Source: Alphaproteobacteria bacterium (GTDB lineage: Bacteria; Pseudomonadota; Alphaproteobacteria; Rickettsiales; SXRF01). Taken from it: a stretch of DNA of 40,783 nucleotides. The position numbers were made by a program, and so were the translations under genes. Positions 14,194-23,309 of the stretch are shown one piece after another (the first letter of the stretch is position 1; each line of letters opens with the position of its first letter). The notes beneath the pieces are model-generated. The model worked only from the letters and a program-made list of their open reading frames with translations. It ran no database searches and was not told the DNA's origin. Location: assembly GCA_025360605.1 (NCBI GenBank), contig JANYBV010000006.1:1-40783 (forward strand), given 5' to 3'.

Positions 14194-14748
14194 ATGAACG
14201 ATCAGGATACCGATTTCAGCGCCCTGATGCGCCAGTCCCTCGCGGGGGACAAGCGTGCGTATGCCACGTTGCTGTCGGAAACTTCGCGCCTGCTGAGGCC
14301 ATTTTTGTCCAAACGCCTGAACCATATGAACGAAGTGGACGATGTGCTGCAGGAAATCCTGCTGTCCATCCACAAAGCCCGCCACACCTATGATGGCCAG
14401 CGCCCCTACAAACCGTGGGCCTTCGCCATCGCCAAATTCCGCCTTCAGGACCATCTGCGCAAGCATTATGCCGACCAGCTGCGCCATAGTTCGGAACTGT
14501 CTGAGGCGGATGATTTTTCCCTGCAAAATAGTGCTGCGGGCGATGTAACCTTTTCGGGCATCAGCTTCGAATCCATTAAGAAGGAGATCGACCAGCTACC
14601 CACCAAGCAGGCGCAGATCCTGACATTAATGCACCATGAGGGATACACATCGAAGGAAGTGGCAGATAAAATTGGCATGAAGGAATCGGCCGTGAAAGTC
14701 GCCGCCCACCGTGCCTACAAATTGCTAAAGAAAAGGTTATCAGACTAA
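14194..14748 (+). CDS. sigF: ECF sigma factor, SigF-like
   Basis: A 184-aa ECF sigma factor. Region 2 spans about 25-90 (YATLLSETSRLLRPFL, then VDDVLQEILLSIHKARHTYD and PWAFAIAKFRLQDHLRK). Region 4 spans about 130-182 (IDQLPTKQAQILTLMHHEGYTSKEVADKIGMKESAVKVAAHRA). It is followed one base later by an NrsF-like membrane anti-sigma factor, the arrangement known for SigF of Caulobacter, which responds to metal and oxidative stress. The start at 14194 is chosen because the frame upstream runs through the msrB promoter. Five promoters with one motif in this window are its likely targets. No such motif lies before sigF itself. Confidence 0.85.
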   Translation: MNDQDTDFSALMRQSLAGDKRAYATLLSETSRLLRPFLSKRLNHMNEVDDVLQEILLSIHKARHTYDGQRPYKPWAFAIAKFRLQDHLRKHYADQLRHSSELSEADDFSLQNSAAGDVTFSGISFESIKKEIDQLPTKQAQILTLMHHEGYTSKEVADKIGMKESAVKVAAHRAYKLLKKRLSD

Positions 14749-15383
14749 TGGCGAACGTGGACGCACTGATTGAACAACTCTCTGCTAAGGCCGCTCCGGT
14801 GGCGCAGGCACGCCATCCCTATGTTCAGTGCCTGAAATGGGTGACGGGGTTTGCTGTCTATCTCGCCTTTCTGGTGTGGGTGTTCCCAATGCGCCCCGAC
14901 CTTGCACAAAAACTGCAATCCCCCCTGTTTGTGGCCGAGCTTGCTGCCCTCGCCCTTGTCAATGTCACCGCCGCCCTCAGCTGTGCGCTGTTGGGTTTCC
15001 CTGACCTGATGCAGAAAAAAGCATTAACTTTTGCACCACTGGTGGCGTTTATCGCGTTTGTCGTAATCATGCTGCTGGCGTACCACGCAGATTCACCGCC
15101 CGCTCCCGCACCCGAACATGAAATGCTGTGTACGCTGTGTATTACACTGTTTTCTCTGATGCCGGCGGCATGGTTGTTTGCCAGCATGCGTAAAGCCGCC
15201 AGCACCCATGCCGGACTCTCCGGTTATATCGCCACGCTCTGCGCCTTCAGCATTGGCGGGCTGGTGCTGCGCCTGTCGGAACAAACCGACTCCATCAGTC
15301 ACCTGCTGCAATGGCACTATATCCCGATGCTGCTGATGAGCATGGCGGGTATCGCGCTGGGTAAGCTCCTGCTGAAATGGTAG
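14748..15383 (+). CDS. nrsF: NrsF-family membrane anti-sigma factor (DUF1109)
   Basis: A 211-aa integral membrane protein with six predicted helices (for example VTGFAVYLAFLVWVFPM, FAPLVAFIAFVVIMLLAY, HYIPMLLMSMAGIALGKLLL). The layout and length fit DUF1109/NrsF, which holds SigF at the membrane and releases it under stress. A Cys pair in MLCTLC (about residues 126-129), just before the fourth helix, is a candidate metal or redox sensor; NrsF is thought to act through conserved cysteines. The ATG overlaps the sigF stop by one base, so the pair is co-translated. Confidence 0.85.
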   Translation: MANVDALIEQLSAKAAPVAQARHPYVQCLKWVTGFAVYLAFLVWVFPMRPDLAQKLQSPLFVAELAALALVNVTAALSCALLGFPDLMQKKALTFAPLVAFIAFVVIMLLAYHADSPPAPAPEHEMLCTLCITLFSLMPAAWLFASMRKAASTHAGLSGYIATLCAFSIGGLVLRLSEQTDSISHLLQWHYIPMLLMSMAGIALGKLLLKW

Positions 15384-15392
15384 CCTGCGGGT

Positions 15393-15420
15393 GTAACTAT
15401 CCGTCCCACCGCTGCGAATC
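15393..15420 (+). promoter_or_regulatory. SigF-type promoter for the DUF1223-msrB operon
   Basis: GTAACT (15393-15398), a 16-base spacer and CGAATC (15415-15420), 28 bases before the DUF1223 start. Both boxes are the same as in the msrB promoter at 14158-14185. Confidence 0.8.
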
Positions 15421-15447
15421 ATAGGGTAGAACCTATGGAGTTATGGT

Positions 15448-16158
15448 ATGACGCTACGCACCCCTGCCCTGTTGACCTTACTGGCGACCCTTGCACCCAC
15501 ATCCGTTGCCTATGCACGCCCTGTGGTTCTGGAACTCTACACGTCGCAAGGCTGCTCGTCCTGCCCGCCAGCCGATGCGTTGCTTAGGGAACTGGCGAAA
15601 TCCCCCGATGTTCTTGCCCTGTCATTCCATGTGCATTACTGGGATTATCTCGGCTGGCACGATCCGTTTGCCGCTGAACAAAATACTAAACGGCAATACC
15701 AATATGCCCATAGCCTGCACCAGAATTCGGTATTCACGCCGCAGATGGTCGTCGACGGCAGCTTTTCGGCTGTAGGCAGTGAACGGGGCGAGGTCGGTGA
15801 TGCGATCGCACGCGCCCACAAGGATATGACCGATATACCCATCACTTTCACCACCGATACAACACGCCGGATGTTGAATATCCACATTGCTGCCGGAAAA
15901 AATACCGGAAAGGATGCCGGTGTCTATGCTGTGCGTTACCGTAAACACACCAGTACGGACGTAACCAGCGGTGAGAACAGTGGCCATACGCTCAATACCG
16001 TGAACAGTGTACTCGAAATGACCCGACTGGGCACTCTTGAACCGCACGAGAGCGATTTTCATTTTCCGCTACCCGAATCACATAGCGATGGAATCGCTAT
16101 TCTCGTGCAAAATGATAATGCCGGCCCTATCCTGAGCGCCGGCTCCTATGCTAATTAA
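15448..16158 (+). CDS. DUF1223 thioredoxin-like periplasmic protein
   Basis: A 236-aa secreted protein. Residues 1-23 are a signal peptide ending AYA. The DUF1223 domain follows with VVLELYTSQGCSSCPPADAL, so C36 and C39 form a CSSC redox pair in a thioredoxin-like fold. A second conserved block is VHYWDYLGWHDPFA and VFTPQMVVDG. The family is of unknown function, but a thiol-disulfide role beside an MsrB is plausible. GGAG lies before the start. The second msrB begins 14 bases after its stop, and both depend on the promoter at 15393-15420. Confidence 0.85.
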   Translation: MTLRTPALLTLLATLAPTSVAYARPVVLELYTSQGCSSCPPADALLRELAKSPDVLALSFHVHYWDYLGWHDPFAAEQNTKRQYQYAHSLHQNSVFTPQMVVDGSFSAVGSERGEVGDAIARAHKDMTDIPITFTTDTTRRMLNIHIAAGKNTGKDAGVYAVRYRKHTSTDVTSGENSGHTLNTVNSVLEMTRLGTLEPHESDFHFPLPESHSDGIAILVQNDNAGPILSAGSYAN

Positions 16159-16172
16159 CCATGGAGGATGCA

Positions 16173-16562
16173 ATGGCTGACACGAACAAAAAAGAATGGC
16201 AAACCTGCCTGACGCCTCAGGAATATGAGGTATTACGCAAAGAAGGCACCGAACGTCCGTTTTCCAGCCCGCTAAACGACCTAAAGGCAAGCGGCACCTT
16301 TGTTTGCGCCGGATGCGGCCTACCCTTGTTTACCTCGAAACAAAAATATAACAGTGGCACCGGATGGCCAAGTTTCTTTGACACGGTCGCCAGCAATATC
16401 GCTACTAAAACCGATACTAAAATCGGTATGGCCCGCACGGAATACCACTGCGCAGGCTGTGGCGGCCATCAGGGCCACGTCTTCGAAGACGGACCGGAAC
16501 CCACCGGCCTGCGCTACTGTAACAACGGCGTGGCGCTTAAATTTATTCCCGATGAATCCTGA
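16173..16562 (+). CDS. msrB: Cytosolic methionine-R-sulfoxide reductase B
   Basis: A 129-aa MsrB without a signal peptide. Zinc cysteines are C45/C48 (CAGC) and C93/C96 (CAGC); catalytic Cys116 is in GLRYCNN; substrate-binding SGTGWPSFF is at about 61-69. It repairs methionine-R-sulfoxide in proteins, using thioredoxin. The start at 16173 is set by GGAGG at 16163-16167; the ATG at 16161 overlaps that site. It is the second gene of the DUF1223 operon. Its exported relative is encoded at 13606-14121, so both compartments have an MsrB under one regulon. Confidence 0.93.
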   Translation: MADTNKKEWQTCLTPQEYEVLRKEGTERPFSSPLNDLKASGTFVCAGCGLPLFTSKQKYNSGTGWPSFFDTVASNIATKTDTKIGMARTEYHCAGCGGHQGHVFEDGPEPTGLRYCNNGVALKFIPDES

Positions 16563-16604
16563 TATCTTTTACTAGCGTCAGCTGATTTCAATTGCTAGAT
16601 TGGA

Positions 16605-16624
16605 AATGCCTTTTGCAAGGCATT
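16605..16624. other. Perfect hairpin after msrB
   Basis: AATGCCTT, loop TTGC, AAGGCATT: an 8-base perfect stem with a 4-base loop. No T-run follows, so it is not a standard terminator. It could stabilise the msrB transcript end. Confidence 0.35.
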
Positions 16625-16654
16625 GGTTGACAAATATTTTTAATGGATGGGCAC

Positions 16655-16996
16655 ATGGGTGGTATTTTCAAATATCTGTTAGCAGGATTGTTTGCGTTTG
16701 CATCCTATAACGAATTCGTGATGATGCACCGTGACTCTGCTTTCGGTGAGCTGGCTTCCCACTCAGATAAAGCTGCGGTTGAAAATGCTGTTGGCGAGAG
16801 CCAGTTCAGCTTTCACTGCGGTGCGAACGAACAGCCGCTTACGTTCCTGCCTTATATCGACAGCCTGTGCAAAGATAAAGTTGAAGAAGTGGGTGCTTAT
16901 GCACTGTGTCGTATCCCGATGCGTTGCCATGGCTGGTATTATGTCGGCTTCGATCACAACGGTAAGCTTATGAACAAATATAAACTCAACAATTAA
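16655..16996 (+). CDS. Small exported protein of unknown function
   Basis: A 113-aa protein whose first 20 residues look like a signal peptide or membrane anchor (GGIFKYLLAGLFAFASY). The mature part has four cysteines (FHCG, SLCK, ALCR, MRCHG), which could form two disulfides, and ends with an aromatic WYYVGFDHNGK segment. I do not recognise the family. ATG codons at 16643 and 16655 are both possible; the later one has the purine-rich GGATGGG before it. It lies between msrB and the glycosyltransferase cluster, with no clear operon link. Confidence 0.55.
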   Translation: MGGIFKYLLAGLFAFASYNEFVMMHRDSAFGELASHSDKAAVENAVGESQFSFHCGANEQPLTFLPYIDSLCKDKVEEVGAYALCRIPMRCHGWYYVGFDHNGKLMNKYKLNN

Positions 16997-17030
16997 TATA
17001 TGGCGTTTAGTATCTCTCAATCATGACGCT

Positions 17031-18890
17031 ATGAATGTAAAATCAACCTCACAGCACCTGATTAAACATAGTTTCGTTTATGCGCTATTGTGTGCATTTA
17101 TTTTTTTCTGGTCACTGCATTTCCTCGCGCTGCCAAAAATCATCGACAAAACGGTCGAACGCATCTCCAAAGAAAAACCGCATGCCATCCTGTTCCCGCA
17201 CGCAATGCCTGATTTCTGGAATCCATGGAATGTTCCTGACAACATGCCCGCAGATTACCTGTATACCATCACCATTGACTATCAGGCACTCCAACAGACG
17301 CGTTTTTATCTCTATCCCACCGGATGTGTTGATCAGATAACACTCAACGGCACCCCAATAAACTACGACCATAAACCGAGCTGCAGCCGTGACGGAGGAT
17401 TTGCGATTGATCTGGCCCCCGCCCTGAAGACGGGTCAAAACACACTCAAAATCACCCTGTCAAATGCACGTGTATTCCATCACTCCCGCGGATGGGATGC
17501 CGCCACCTATGGGCTGGATTTCGGCTCACTATTATATACGCCGCAAAATTTTGGATTATCCAGTATTCTGAGCTTATTGCTCATTGCCTCTATCTGTGCC
17601 GCAATCATCTCACTTCTTAAACACTTCACCGGCGAATATATCAGCGGGGCACTGGTCTCCGGCGGGCTTTTAATGTACCTGCGGCAGGTAAAACTGACGA
17701 GTTATATGAACTACGTCATCGATATGCCAAGCCACCTGCATTACATCTGCTACATAGCTACGCATGGATTCCCCCCCAAACCCATGGAAGGCTGGGAATA
17801 TTACCATCCACCGCTCTATTATGAGATTGGCGCAAAAATTATGCTATGGTGCAACTGGCTGGGCAGTTTCGACGCGCTGAACATGATACGGCTTTTCAGC
17901 GTGGCATGTTTCATGGTGTGTATTATTTTCTGTACGCTGATACTCAGGCGCATAATCAGTAATCCCCTCGCCTACTATCCGGTGCTCATCATGCTGCTGT
18001 TTTATCCCAGCAGCGTATATTACGCGCCACGCATTGACTCGCACATGCTGCTATATTGTTTCTATGCCGGATGCCTGTATTTCCTGATGCGCTGGATACT
18101 GGAAAGCCGCCCGCTATTTCTCTGGCTAGCGCTGGTGTGTTTTGGTTTAGGAATCGCCGCCCGCTCCAACGCGCTGGTGCTGGCTCCCCTGATTGGTCTC
18201 GCCGGTCTATATCAGCTTGCAACCAGACGGTTTGTTTTTTCCCAGATTCTGTCATTCGGCATGACCATTAGCCTGTGCGTCATCGCGTTTGGATTATTAC
18301 ACAATTTTGGCAGAACAGCCCATTTTCACGAAGTGGATCACAACGCTACGCCGTATGTGGTGGGCAATATATCCAACATCGACCAACGGCAATATATTCC
18401 CAATAACATTGAAAATTTTCTATTTCTCAATACACAGCTATTATTCAACCCTCCTTTTCTTGATTGGTGGCATGATAATACCGGCCGTCAATATTTCTGG
18501 AACACCGTCTTAAAAACATCCCTTTTCGAACATTTTGGGTGGCGCTCTCTCTTGTTCGCCAAAAGGGTGCTGGCACTACTTCTGGCCTCCATCGCCTATA
18601 TCTTTACCAGCCTGTGCTGGATGCGGATCGCCAAACGTAAGGAATGGAATATGTGTAGCGTAACACTGCTTGTTTCCCTGATTATGCTGATGGCCAACCG
18701 CTATAACAATCCTTACGCGCCATCGCAGGATTTCCGTTACATATTCCCGTCTATCACCGGATTTTTAGGCATGATCGGATTGGTCATCGAACAGCATCTG
18801 GCGCGCCGGCAATATAAAAGCGGGCTTTTGGGTATCATTATCGTACTTTGGTTTTCCTTGTCATCCATAGGTTTGATCCTCGCCGGATAA
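17031..18890 (+). CDS. Multi-pass membrane glycosyltransferase (GT39/PMT-like)
   Basis: A 619-aa protein. After one N-terminal helix (about 15-33), residues 45-165 form a soluble insertion with a beta-sandwich look. Ten or so further membrane helices follow. The segment DMPSHLHYICYIATHG, then WEYYHPPLYYEI, has the acidic/His motif before a periplasmic loop expected for GT-C enzymes that use polyprenyl-phosphate sugars. The acceptor is unknown. It starts a cluster of four glycosyltransferase genes on the same strand and is likely to act on cell-surface glycans. Confidence 0.65.
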   Translation: MNVKSTSQHLIKHSFVYALLCAFIFFWSLHFLALPKIIDKTVERISKEKPHAILFPHAMPDFWNPWNVPDNMPADYLYTITIDYQALQQTRFYLYPTGCVDQITLNGTPINYDHKPSCSRDGGFAIDLAPALKTGQNTLKITLSNARVFHHSRGWDAATYGLDFGSLLYTPQNFGLSSILSLLLIASICAAIISLLKHFTGEYISGALVSGGLLMYLRQVKLTSYMNYVIDMPSHLHYICYIATHGFPPKPMEGWEYYHPPLYYEIGAKIMLWCNWLGSFDALNMIRLFSVACFMVCIIFCTLILRRIISNPLAYYPVLIMLLFYPSSVYYAPRIDSHMLLYCFYAGCLYFLMRWILESRPLFLWLALVCFGLGIAARSNALVLAPLIGLAGLYQLATRRFVFSQILSFGMTISLCVIAFGLLHNFGRTAHFHEVDHNATPYVVGNISNIDQRQYIPNNIENFLFLNTQLLFNPPFLDWWHDNTGRQYFWNTVLKTSLFEHFGWRSLLFAKRVLALLLASIAYIFTSLCWMRIAKRKEWNMCSVTLLVSLIMLMANRYNNPYAPSQDFRYIFPSITGFLGMIGLVIEQHLARRQYKSGLLGIIIVLWFSLSSIGLILAG

Positions 18891-18968
18891 CTATTCGTAT
18901 TGTAATTGCGCCCTTGCGCTATTAACGTAAGCTGCTGACTTTTTTGAACCCGCCTGTACGTTAACCCT

Positions 18969-19880
18969 ATGACACAGCTTGCCCAAGGACTCTCTGTTAT
19001 CATACCCGTATACAATCAGGATGCCTGCCTTCCCGATCTGGTCAGCCGACTCCTCGCCTTCCTGCCCAACATCCAACCCGTTTTCGAAATTATTCCGGTG
19101 GACGATGCCAGCAGCGACCGCAGCGGTGCAATCATCGAATCATTCAGCAACAGCTATCCGCAAGTGCGCGGTATCCGGCTACCTGTACATAGTGGGAAAG
19201 AAGCCGCTATTATGATAGGTCTACGTGCCGCACGCTACACCAGCACCGTCACCTTACATGCGAATGGTAGCGATGACATGGGCGCGCTTACCCCTATGCT
19301 GGTTGCGCTGGCTGATGGCGCTGATGTTTGCTATGGCTACGACCCCAAACCGGTACTGCACACACCGTCAGATTGGTTTTTTGTTGTGGCCAAGCGTCTC
19401 ATGCACCTGCTAAGGCTTTTTCCCAATGCCCACAAAACAAGCAGGTTCCGTGCTTTTCATACCCGATTGCGCGAACGCTTTGATGCCACGGACAATCCTT
19501 CTATTCCACTCGATACGCTTCTGTACCGAAGCACCCAACACCTGCATTTTATGCCCATCGCAACGCAACCACCTATAGCCTTTTCCCCTTCACCTCACTG
19601 GAGCACACAATTTATGGATCTCACCAATCTTATGACCTCCCATTCCCTCAAACCTATCCGCCTTTTATGGGCTCTCAGCGCCATTTGTATGGTCGCAGGG
19701 CTGACTCTGGCCATACTGAATAACAACGGGCCATGGTGGGTTATCGGTGTCTTGTCATTCCTAACCGGCATCGTATTATTTGCCGTCAGCATCGTGGGGG
19801 AATATGCCGCCCGTCACTATTTGCTAGCACTATATAAAAATACTCCCCCGCCAGCGCAGGAGGCAGGAAAGGCTAAATGA
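18969..19880 (+). CDS. GT2-family glycosyltransferase, polyprenyl-phosphate type
   Basis: A 303-aa protein. The N-terminal GT-A domain opens LSVIIPVYNQDACLPDL, with VDDASSDRS (about residues 40-48) binding the nucleotide sugar and a later GSDDMGAL in the region of the metal site. Two C-terminal helices (about 234-252 and 258-280, ending SIVGEYAARHYL) match polyprenyl-phosphate glycosyltransferases such as ArnC/DPMS types. These load a sugar onto undecaprenyl phosphate for GT-C enzymes. Its stop overlaps the next start (ATGA), so it likely supplies the GT-C enzyme encoded at 19877. Confidence 0.8.
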   Translation: MTQLAQGLSVIIPVYNQDACLPDLVSRLLAFLPNIQPVFEIIPVDDASSDRSGAIIESFSNSYPQVRGIRLPVHSGKEAAIMIGLRAARYTSTVTLHANGSDDMGALTPMLVALADGADVCYGYDPKPVLHTPSDWFFVVAKRLMHLLRLFPNAHKTSRFRAFHTRLRERFDATDNPSIPLDTLLYRSTQHLHFMPIATQPPIAFSPSPHWSTQFMDLTNLMTSHSLKPIRLLWALSAICMVAGLTLAILNNNGPWWVIGVLSFLTGIVLFAVSIVGEYAARHYLLALYKNTPPPAQEAGKAK

Positions 19881-21553
19881 ACGTCAACCGCCGTATATTG
19901 CCTTCCATTGTAGGCCCCCAGAGTATACGGCTGCTTATCCTGTTAGCATTTTTTGGCTTTACCTACGTGGCTGACCTCAACAGCGCTTCGTGGATGGCCC
20001 TTCAAACTGGCAAGATGGTTGCGCTGTTTGTGGTAGCATTTGGCTTGATACAGTGGCACAGAACACGCAAGCTGCTGAGTATTGTAGGCCAACAGTGCCA
20101 ACGCTTCGCTACCTTGCCGGACTATCTAGTGGTGGGAGCATTAGCGGTAATTTACGTGATACTCACCGCCAGCCTGTCGCAAATACTGTTTGAAGGACTG
20201 CCGCATGTGGCAGACACGCACTCACAATATGTACATGCCAAGATTTTCGCCAGCGGCCATCTCTATCTCGCCAGCCACCCTCTCGCACGTTTTTTCGATT
20301 TTCAAACGATGGTCAATGACGGGCGCTATTACAGCGTCTATGCCCCCGGGCATATTGCCCTGCTAGCGCTGGGATATGCGCTTGGTTTTGCATGGATGGT
20401 CAACCCGATTTCAGGTGGCCTGACGTTGATAGGCGTCTATTTTCTGGCACGCGAGATCGGCGGCAAATCCACCGGATATGCCGCCAGCATACTGATGCTC
20501 ACCTCGCCGTTCTTGGTGTTCATGTCCTCAGAATTCATGAACAACGTCACCTGCGAATTATTCCTGACATTTTTTTTATTCGCCTACATCCGCCAGCATA
20601 AAACACAGAATTTACGCTACGCACTTATGGCAGGCTGCTGCGTGGGCTATGCGTTCATCACCCGCCCGCAATCAACACTCCCCTTCGCCCTTCCGGTAGC
20701 CGCCCATGCCATTTATTCCTTCATCAAATCCCCAAAAACACGCTGGAAAAACACACTCTGCCTTGCGGCAGGCTTCGTGCTCTGGATGGGTTTATTGCTG
20801 TATTACAATGCGCTGATGAATGACAATCCCTTCGTCCAGTCACGCACTGACCCGTTGAACTTTCTCCGTCCGTTCATGTCGTGGAGCGCCATTGCACCCC
20901 ATCTTGCCAACGACATAGACCGGTTGCGCAGAACCGTCTCCGCATTGCACCAGCAGCTTTTCGGATGGCCATCCTCATCGCTGATTTTTGTGCTGCTGCT
21001 ATTTGCCCTGCGCGGCCAGAAACGCTACAGCGGCCTGCTCATCGCCTGCTGCCTCGGGCAACTTGCCTCGCTCATCGTCAATCCGTTTTATTCCGGCATT
21101 TTTGGCCCGCGCTACCTGTATGAAACGTCCACCAGCCTGATCGTACTCACAGCATTATGTTGGGTACGCCTTCCGGCCTTGCTGCGTAAACGCCTGCACT
21201 GGCATTGCCGTTTATCCGTAGTACAAGGCTCAGTGGTATTACTGTGGGGTATATTTTTTACCCTTGCTTTTTCTTATCACATTATCCCTTTATACAAGGT
21301 CTACAAAAATAATTACCATGAAGGTAATATGACCTTCGTCCATAAGCTCATGAACAGCGTACAACCACCCGCACTTGTATTTTTTAATCAGTATGAAACT
21401 TTCCGCTGGTTGTATTTCACCATGCCACCGGCCCCTGAAAATCCGGTGATCGCAGCACAGAACCGTGGCAAAGAGAATCAAAAACTCATCGATTTCTATC
21501 CCGATCGTTCGATCTATAGTGTCGATAAAGGTGTGATTACAAAAATCAAATAA
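19877..21553 (+). CDS. Membrane GT-C glycosyltransferase
   Basis: A 558-aa protein with about ten membrane helices. After two N-terminal helices the segment GLPHVADTHSQYVHAKIFASGH gives the acidic motif at the first periplasmic loop typical of ArnT/PMT-like GT-C enzymes. A later SVYAPGHIALLALG and many hydrophobic helices follow; the C-terminal 70 residues are soluble. It probably transfers a sugar from a polyprenyl-phosphate carrier made by the upstream GT2 enzyme. It is translationally coupled to that gene and abuts the GT4 gene. Confidence 0.7.
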   Translation: MNVNRRILPSIVGPQSIRLLILLAFFGFTYVADLNSASWMALQTGKMVALFVVAFGLIQWHRTRKLLSIVGQQCQRFATLPDYLVVGALAVIYVILTASLSQILFEGLPHVADTHSQYVHAKIFASGHLYLASHPLARFFDFQTMVNDGRYYSVYAPGHIALLALGYALGFAWMVNPISGGLTLIGVYFLAREIGGKSTGYAASILMLTSPFLVFMSSEFMNNVTCELFLTFFLFAYIRQHKTQNLRYALMAGCCVGYAFITRPQSTLPFALPVAAHAIYSFIKSPKTRWKNTLCLAAGFVLWMGLLLYYNALMNDNPFVQSRTDPLNFLRPFMSWSAIAPHLANDIDRLRRTVSALHQQLFGWPSSSLIFVLLLFALRGQKRYSGLLIACCLGQLASLIVNPFYSGIFGPRYLYETSTSLIVLTALCWVRLPALLRKRLHWHCRLSVVQGSVVLLWGIFFTLAFSYHIIPLYKVYKNNYHEGNMTFVHKLMNSVQPPALVFFNQYETFRWLYFTMPPAPENPVIAAQNRGKENQKLIDFYPDRSIYSVDKGVITKIK

Positions 21554-22747
21554 ATGAACCCTCTCCGCCTTACCCTCGTTACCCATTATTTTTCGACCCA
21601 CCGTGGCGGCGTGGAACAGGCCGCCGGACATCTGGCCGCACGTCTGGTTCAAACGGGACGTTTTGAGATTGAGTGGTTTGCCAGCGACTGCGACGTACCA
21701 CCCGTTATGGATGAACGTGTCATAACGCGTCCGATGCGGTCGTGGAACAAACTGGAACGTCTTAGCCTGCCGTGGCCGCTATGGGGATTTAGCGCGCTGA
21801 AATCACTGCGTCGGTCCATCTGTACCTGTGATATAGTACATATTCATGACTTCATTTATTTCGGTAATATTGTCGCATTTGTGTTGGCACGCTGGTATCA
21901 AAAACCCCTCGTCATTACCCAGCATATTGGCGACGCAAGCTACCTAACCCGCCGAAAAGCCCTGTTTCTGAACGCGTTAAACCGCACGCTGGGGCGCTTC
22001 ATCCTTGCGCGTGCCCAGCAGGTCATTTTTATCAGCGACGAGGTGCGCCGCCAATTCAGCAACCATATCCGCTTCATAAACCCACCGCTGCTATGGCCTA
22101 ACGCACTCGATATCGATATTTTCTACCCAGCAACGCAACAGCAGCGCCAGACGATACGCAAGCAACATAACGTTGTTGAATCCAAGCCAGTGTTATTGTT
22201 TGTAGGGCGTTTCATTGAACGCAAAGGACTGGGTATACTGCACCAGCTGGCTGAAGCCATGCCCAATGCCGACTGGTGGTTCGCAGGCTGGGGGCAACGC
22301 CAGTCGCCACTACACCCCACCAACTGGGGTTTGCCCAATGTGCGGCTGTTTGAAGATTTGCACGGGGAGCAACTCGCCGATTTATACCGCGCCACCGACT
22401 TACTCGTATTGCCCAGCCACAGCGAGGGTTTCCCGCTGGTTGTACAGGAAGCCATGGCCTGCGGCACCTCGGCTCTCGTTAGCACGGAAACGGCGATCGG
22501 CGCACCGTCAGCTACACAATGGCTGTATACCTGCAAGCTCTCCCCGCTTCATTCCGCCTGCGAACGCTGGAAAGCTGCATTGTTGGAAATACTCGGCAAC
22601 AGTGCATTGTCAGCCCGCCGCGATGCAGTGGCTCAATTCGCGCAGGCGGAATGGACATGGGAACATTGTGTTGCGCGTTACGCCGAATTATTCGAGCGCC
22701 TCACGCTACCTGCTGATCAATCGTCAACGCCTGCGCTGCCGCATTAA
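21554..22747 (+). CDS. GT4-family glycosyltransferase
   Basis: A 397-aa GT-B enzyme. The N-terminal domain has VTHYFSTHRGGVEQAAGHLA (about 9-28). The C-terminal nucleotide-sugar domain has LLFVGRFIERKGLGILHQL, then LPNVRLFEDLHGEQLADLYRAT, and the family Glu motif SEGFPLVVQEAMACG (about 296-310). The product is a cytoplasmic glycosyltransferase for surface polysaccharide or glycolipid synthesis. It starts at the base after the previous stop. Its last 47 bases overlap the convergent ahpD gene. Confidence 0.85.
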   Translation: MNPLRLTLVTHYFSTHRGGVEQAAGHLAARLVQTGRFEIEWFASDCDVPPVMDERVITRPMRSWNKLERLSLPWPLWGFSALKSLRRSICTCDIVHIHDFIYFGNIVAFVLARWYQKPLVITQHIGDASYLTRRKALFLNALNRTLGRFILARAQQVIFISDEVRRQFSNHIRFINPPLLWPNALDIDIFYPATQQQRQTIRKQHNVVESKPVLLFVGRFIERKGLGILHQLAEAMPNADWWFAGWGQRQSPLHPTNWGLPNVRLFEDLHGEQLADLYRATDLLVLPSHSEGFPLVVQEAMACGTSALVSTETAIGAPSATQWLYTCKLSPLHSACERWKAALLEILGNSALSARRDAVAQFAQAEWTWEHCVARYAELFERLTLPADQSSTPALPH

Positions 22748-23240
22748 TCACCGATGCGATGCGGATCACGGATTGCACACCAGTTTTACTGATACCACCC
22801 TTCGTCACTTCATGTACATGTGCTTCCATGCACATGCCGCAACCATTAATGGACGACACTGCCAGTGAATACAGCTCGAAATCTACTTTTGGAATCCCCG
22901 GACTGCCAATCACATTCATGCGTAGCTTAGCGGGTAGTTTGCTGTAGTCTTTATCTCCCATCAAATGGGTAAAGCGATAATAGACGTTGTTCATCGCCAT
23001 AATAGTAGCGGCAGATTTTGCTGCCTGCAATTCCGCCTCCGACAGCGCAACAATGGCTTCCGATTTCACCGCATCAATCACCAGCGCATTGCGGGTGCTA
23101 TAAGCGCAGGCAAGAGCAATTCCATAAATCTGGTTGAGTAATAAATCCGGCGCGCCTTCGGTAGTCAGCACGCTGCCGAGATTCAGGCGAATATCCTTGG
23201 CATAATCGCCGAGTGAGTCTTTAAGTTGTTCGATGGTCAT
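22701..23240 (-). CDS. ahpD: Alkylhydroperoxidase AhpD
   Basis: A 179-aa carboxymuconolactone-decarboxylase-family protein. The redox motif is C134-G-M-C137 followed by EAHVHE, the AhpD active site (Cys pair, Glu and His). It acts as the disulfide reductase or peroxidase partner of AhpC. The start at 23240 is set by AAGGA; the frame extends upstream without a better site. It lies 69 bases downstream of ahpC on the same strand and is divergent from oxyR as a unit. The end overlaps the convergent GT4 gene by 47 bases. Confidence 0.9.
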   Translation of the reverse strand: MTIEQLKDSLGDYAKDIRLNLGSVLTTEGAPDLLLNQIYGIALACAYSTRNALVIDAVKSEAIVALSEAELQAAKSAATIMAMNNVYYRFTHLMGDKDYSKLPAKLRMNVIGSPGIPKVDFELYSLAVSSINGCGMCMEAHVHEVTKGGISKTGVQSVIRIASVINAAAQALTIDQQVA

Positions 23241-23309
23241 AAAAAAATCCTTGCTAAAAATTCCTGCGGGCAGACGCGCCACCCGCAGGAGAGTGGGAGA
23301 GAGTTCTAA

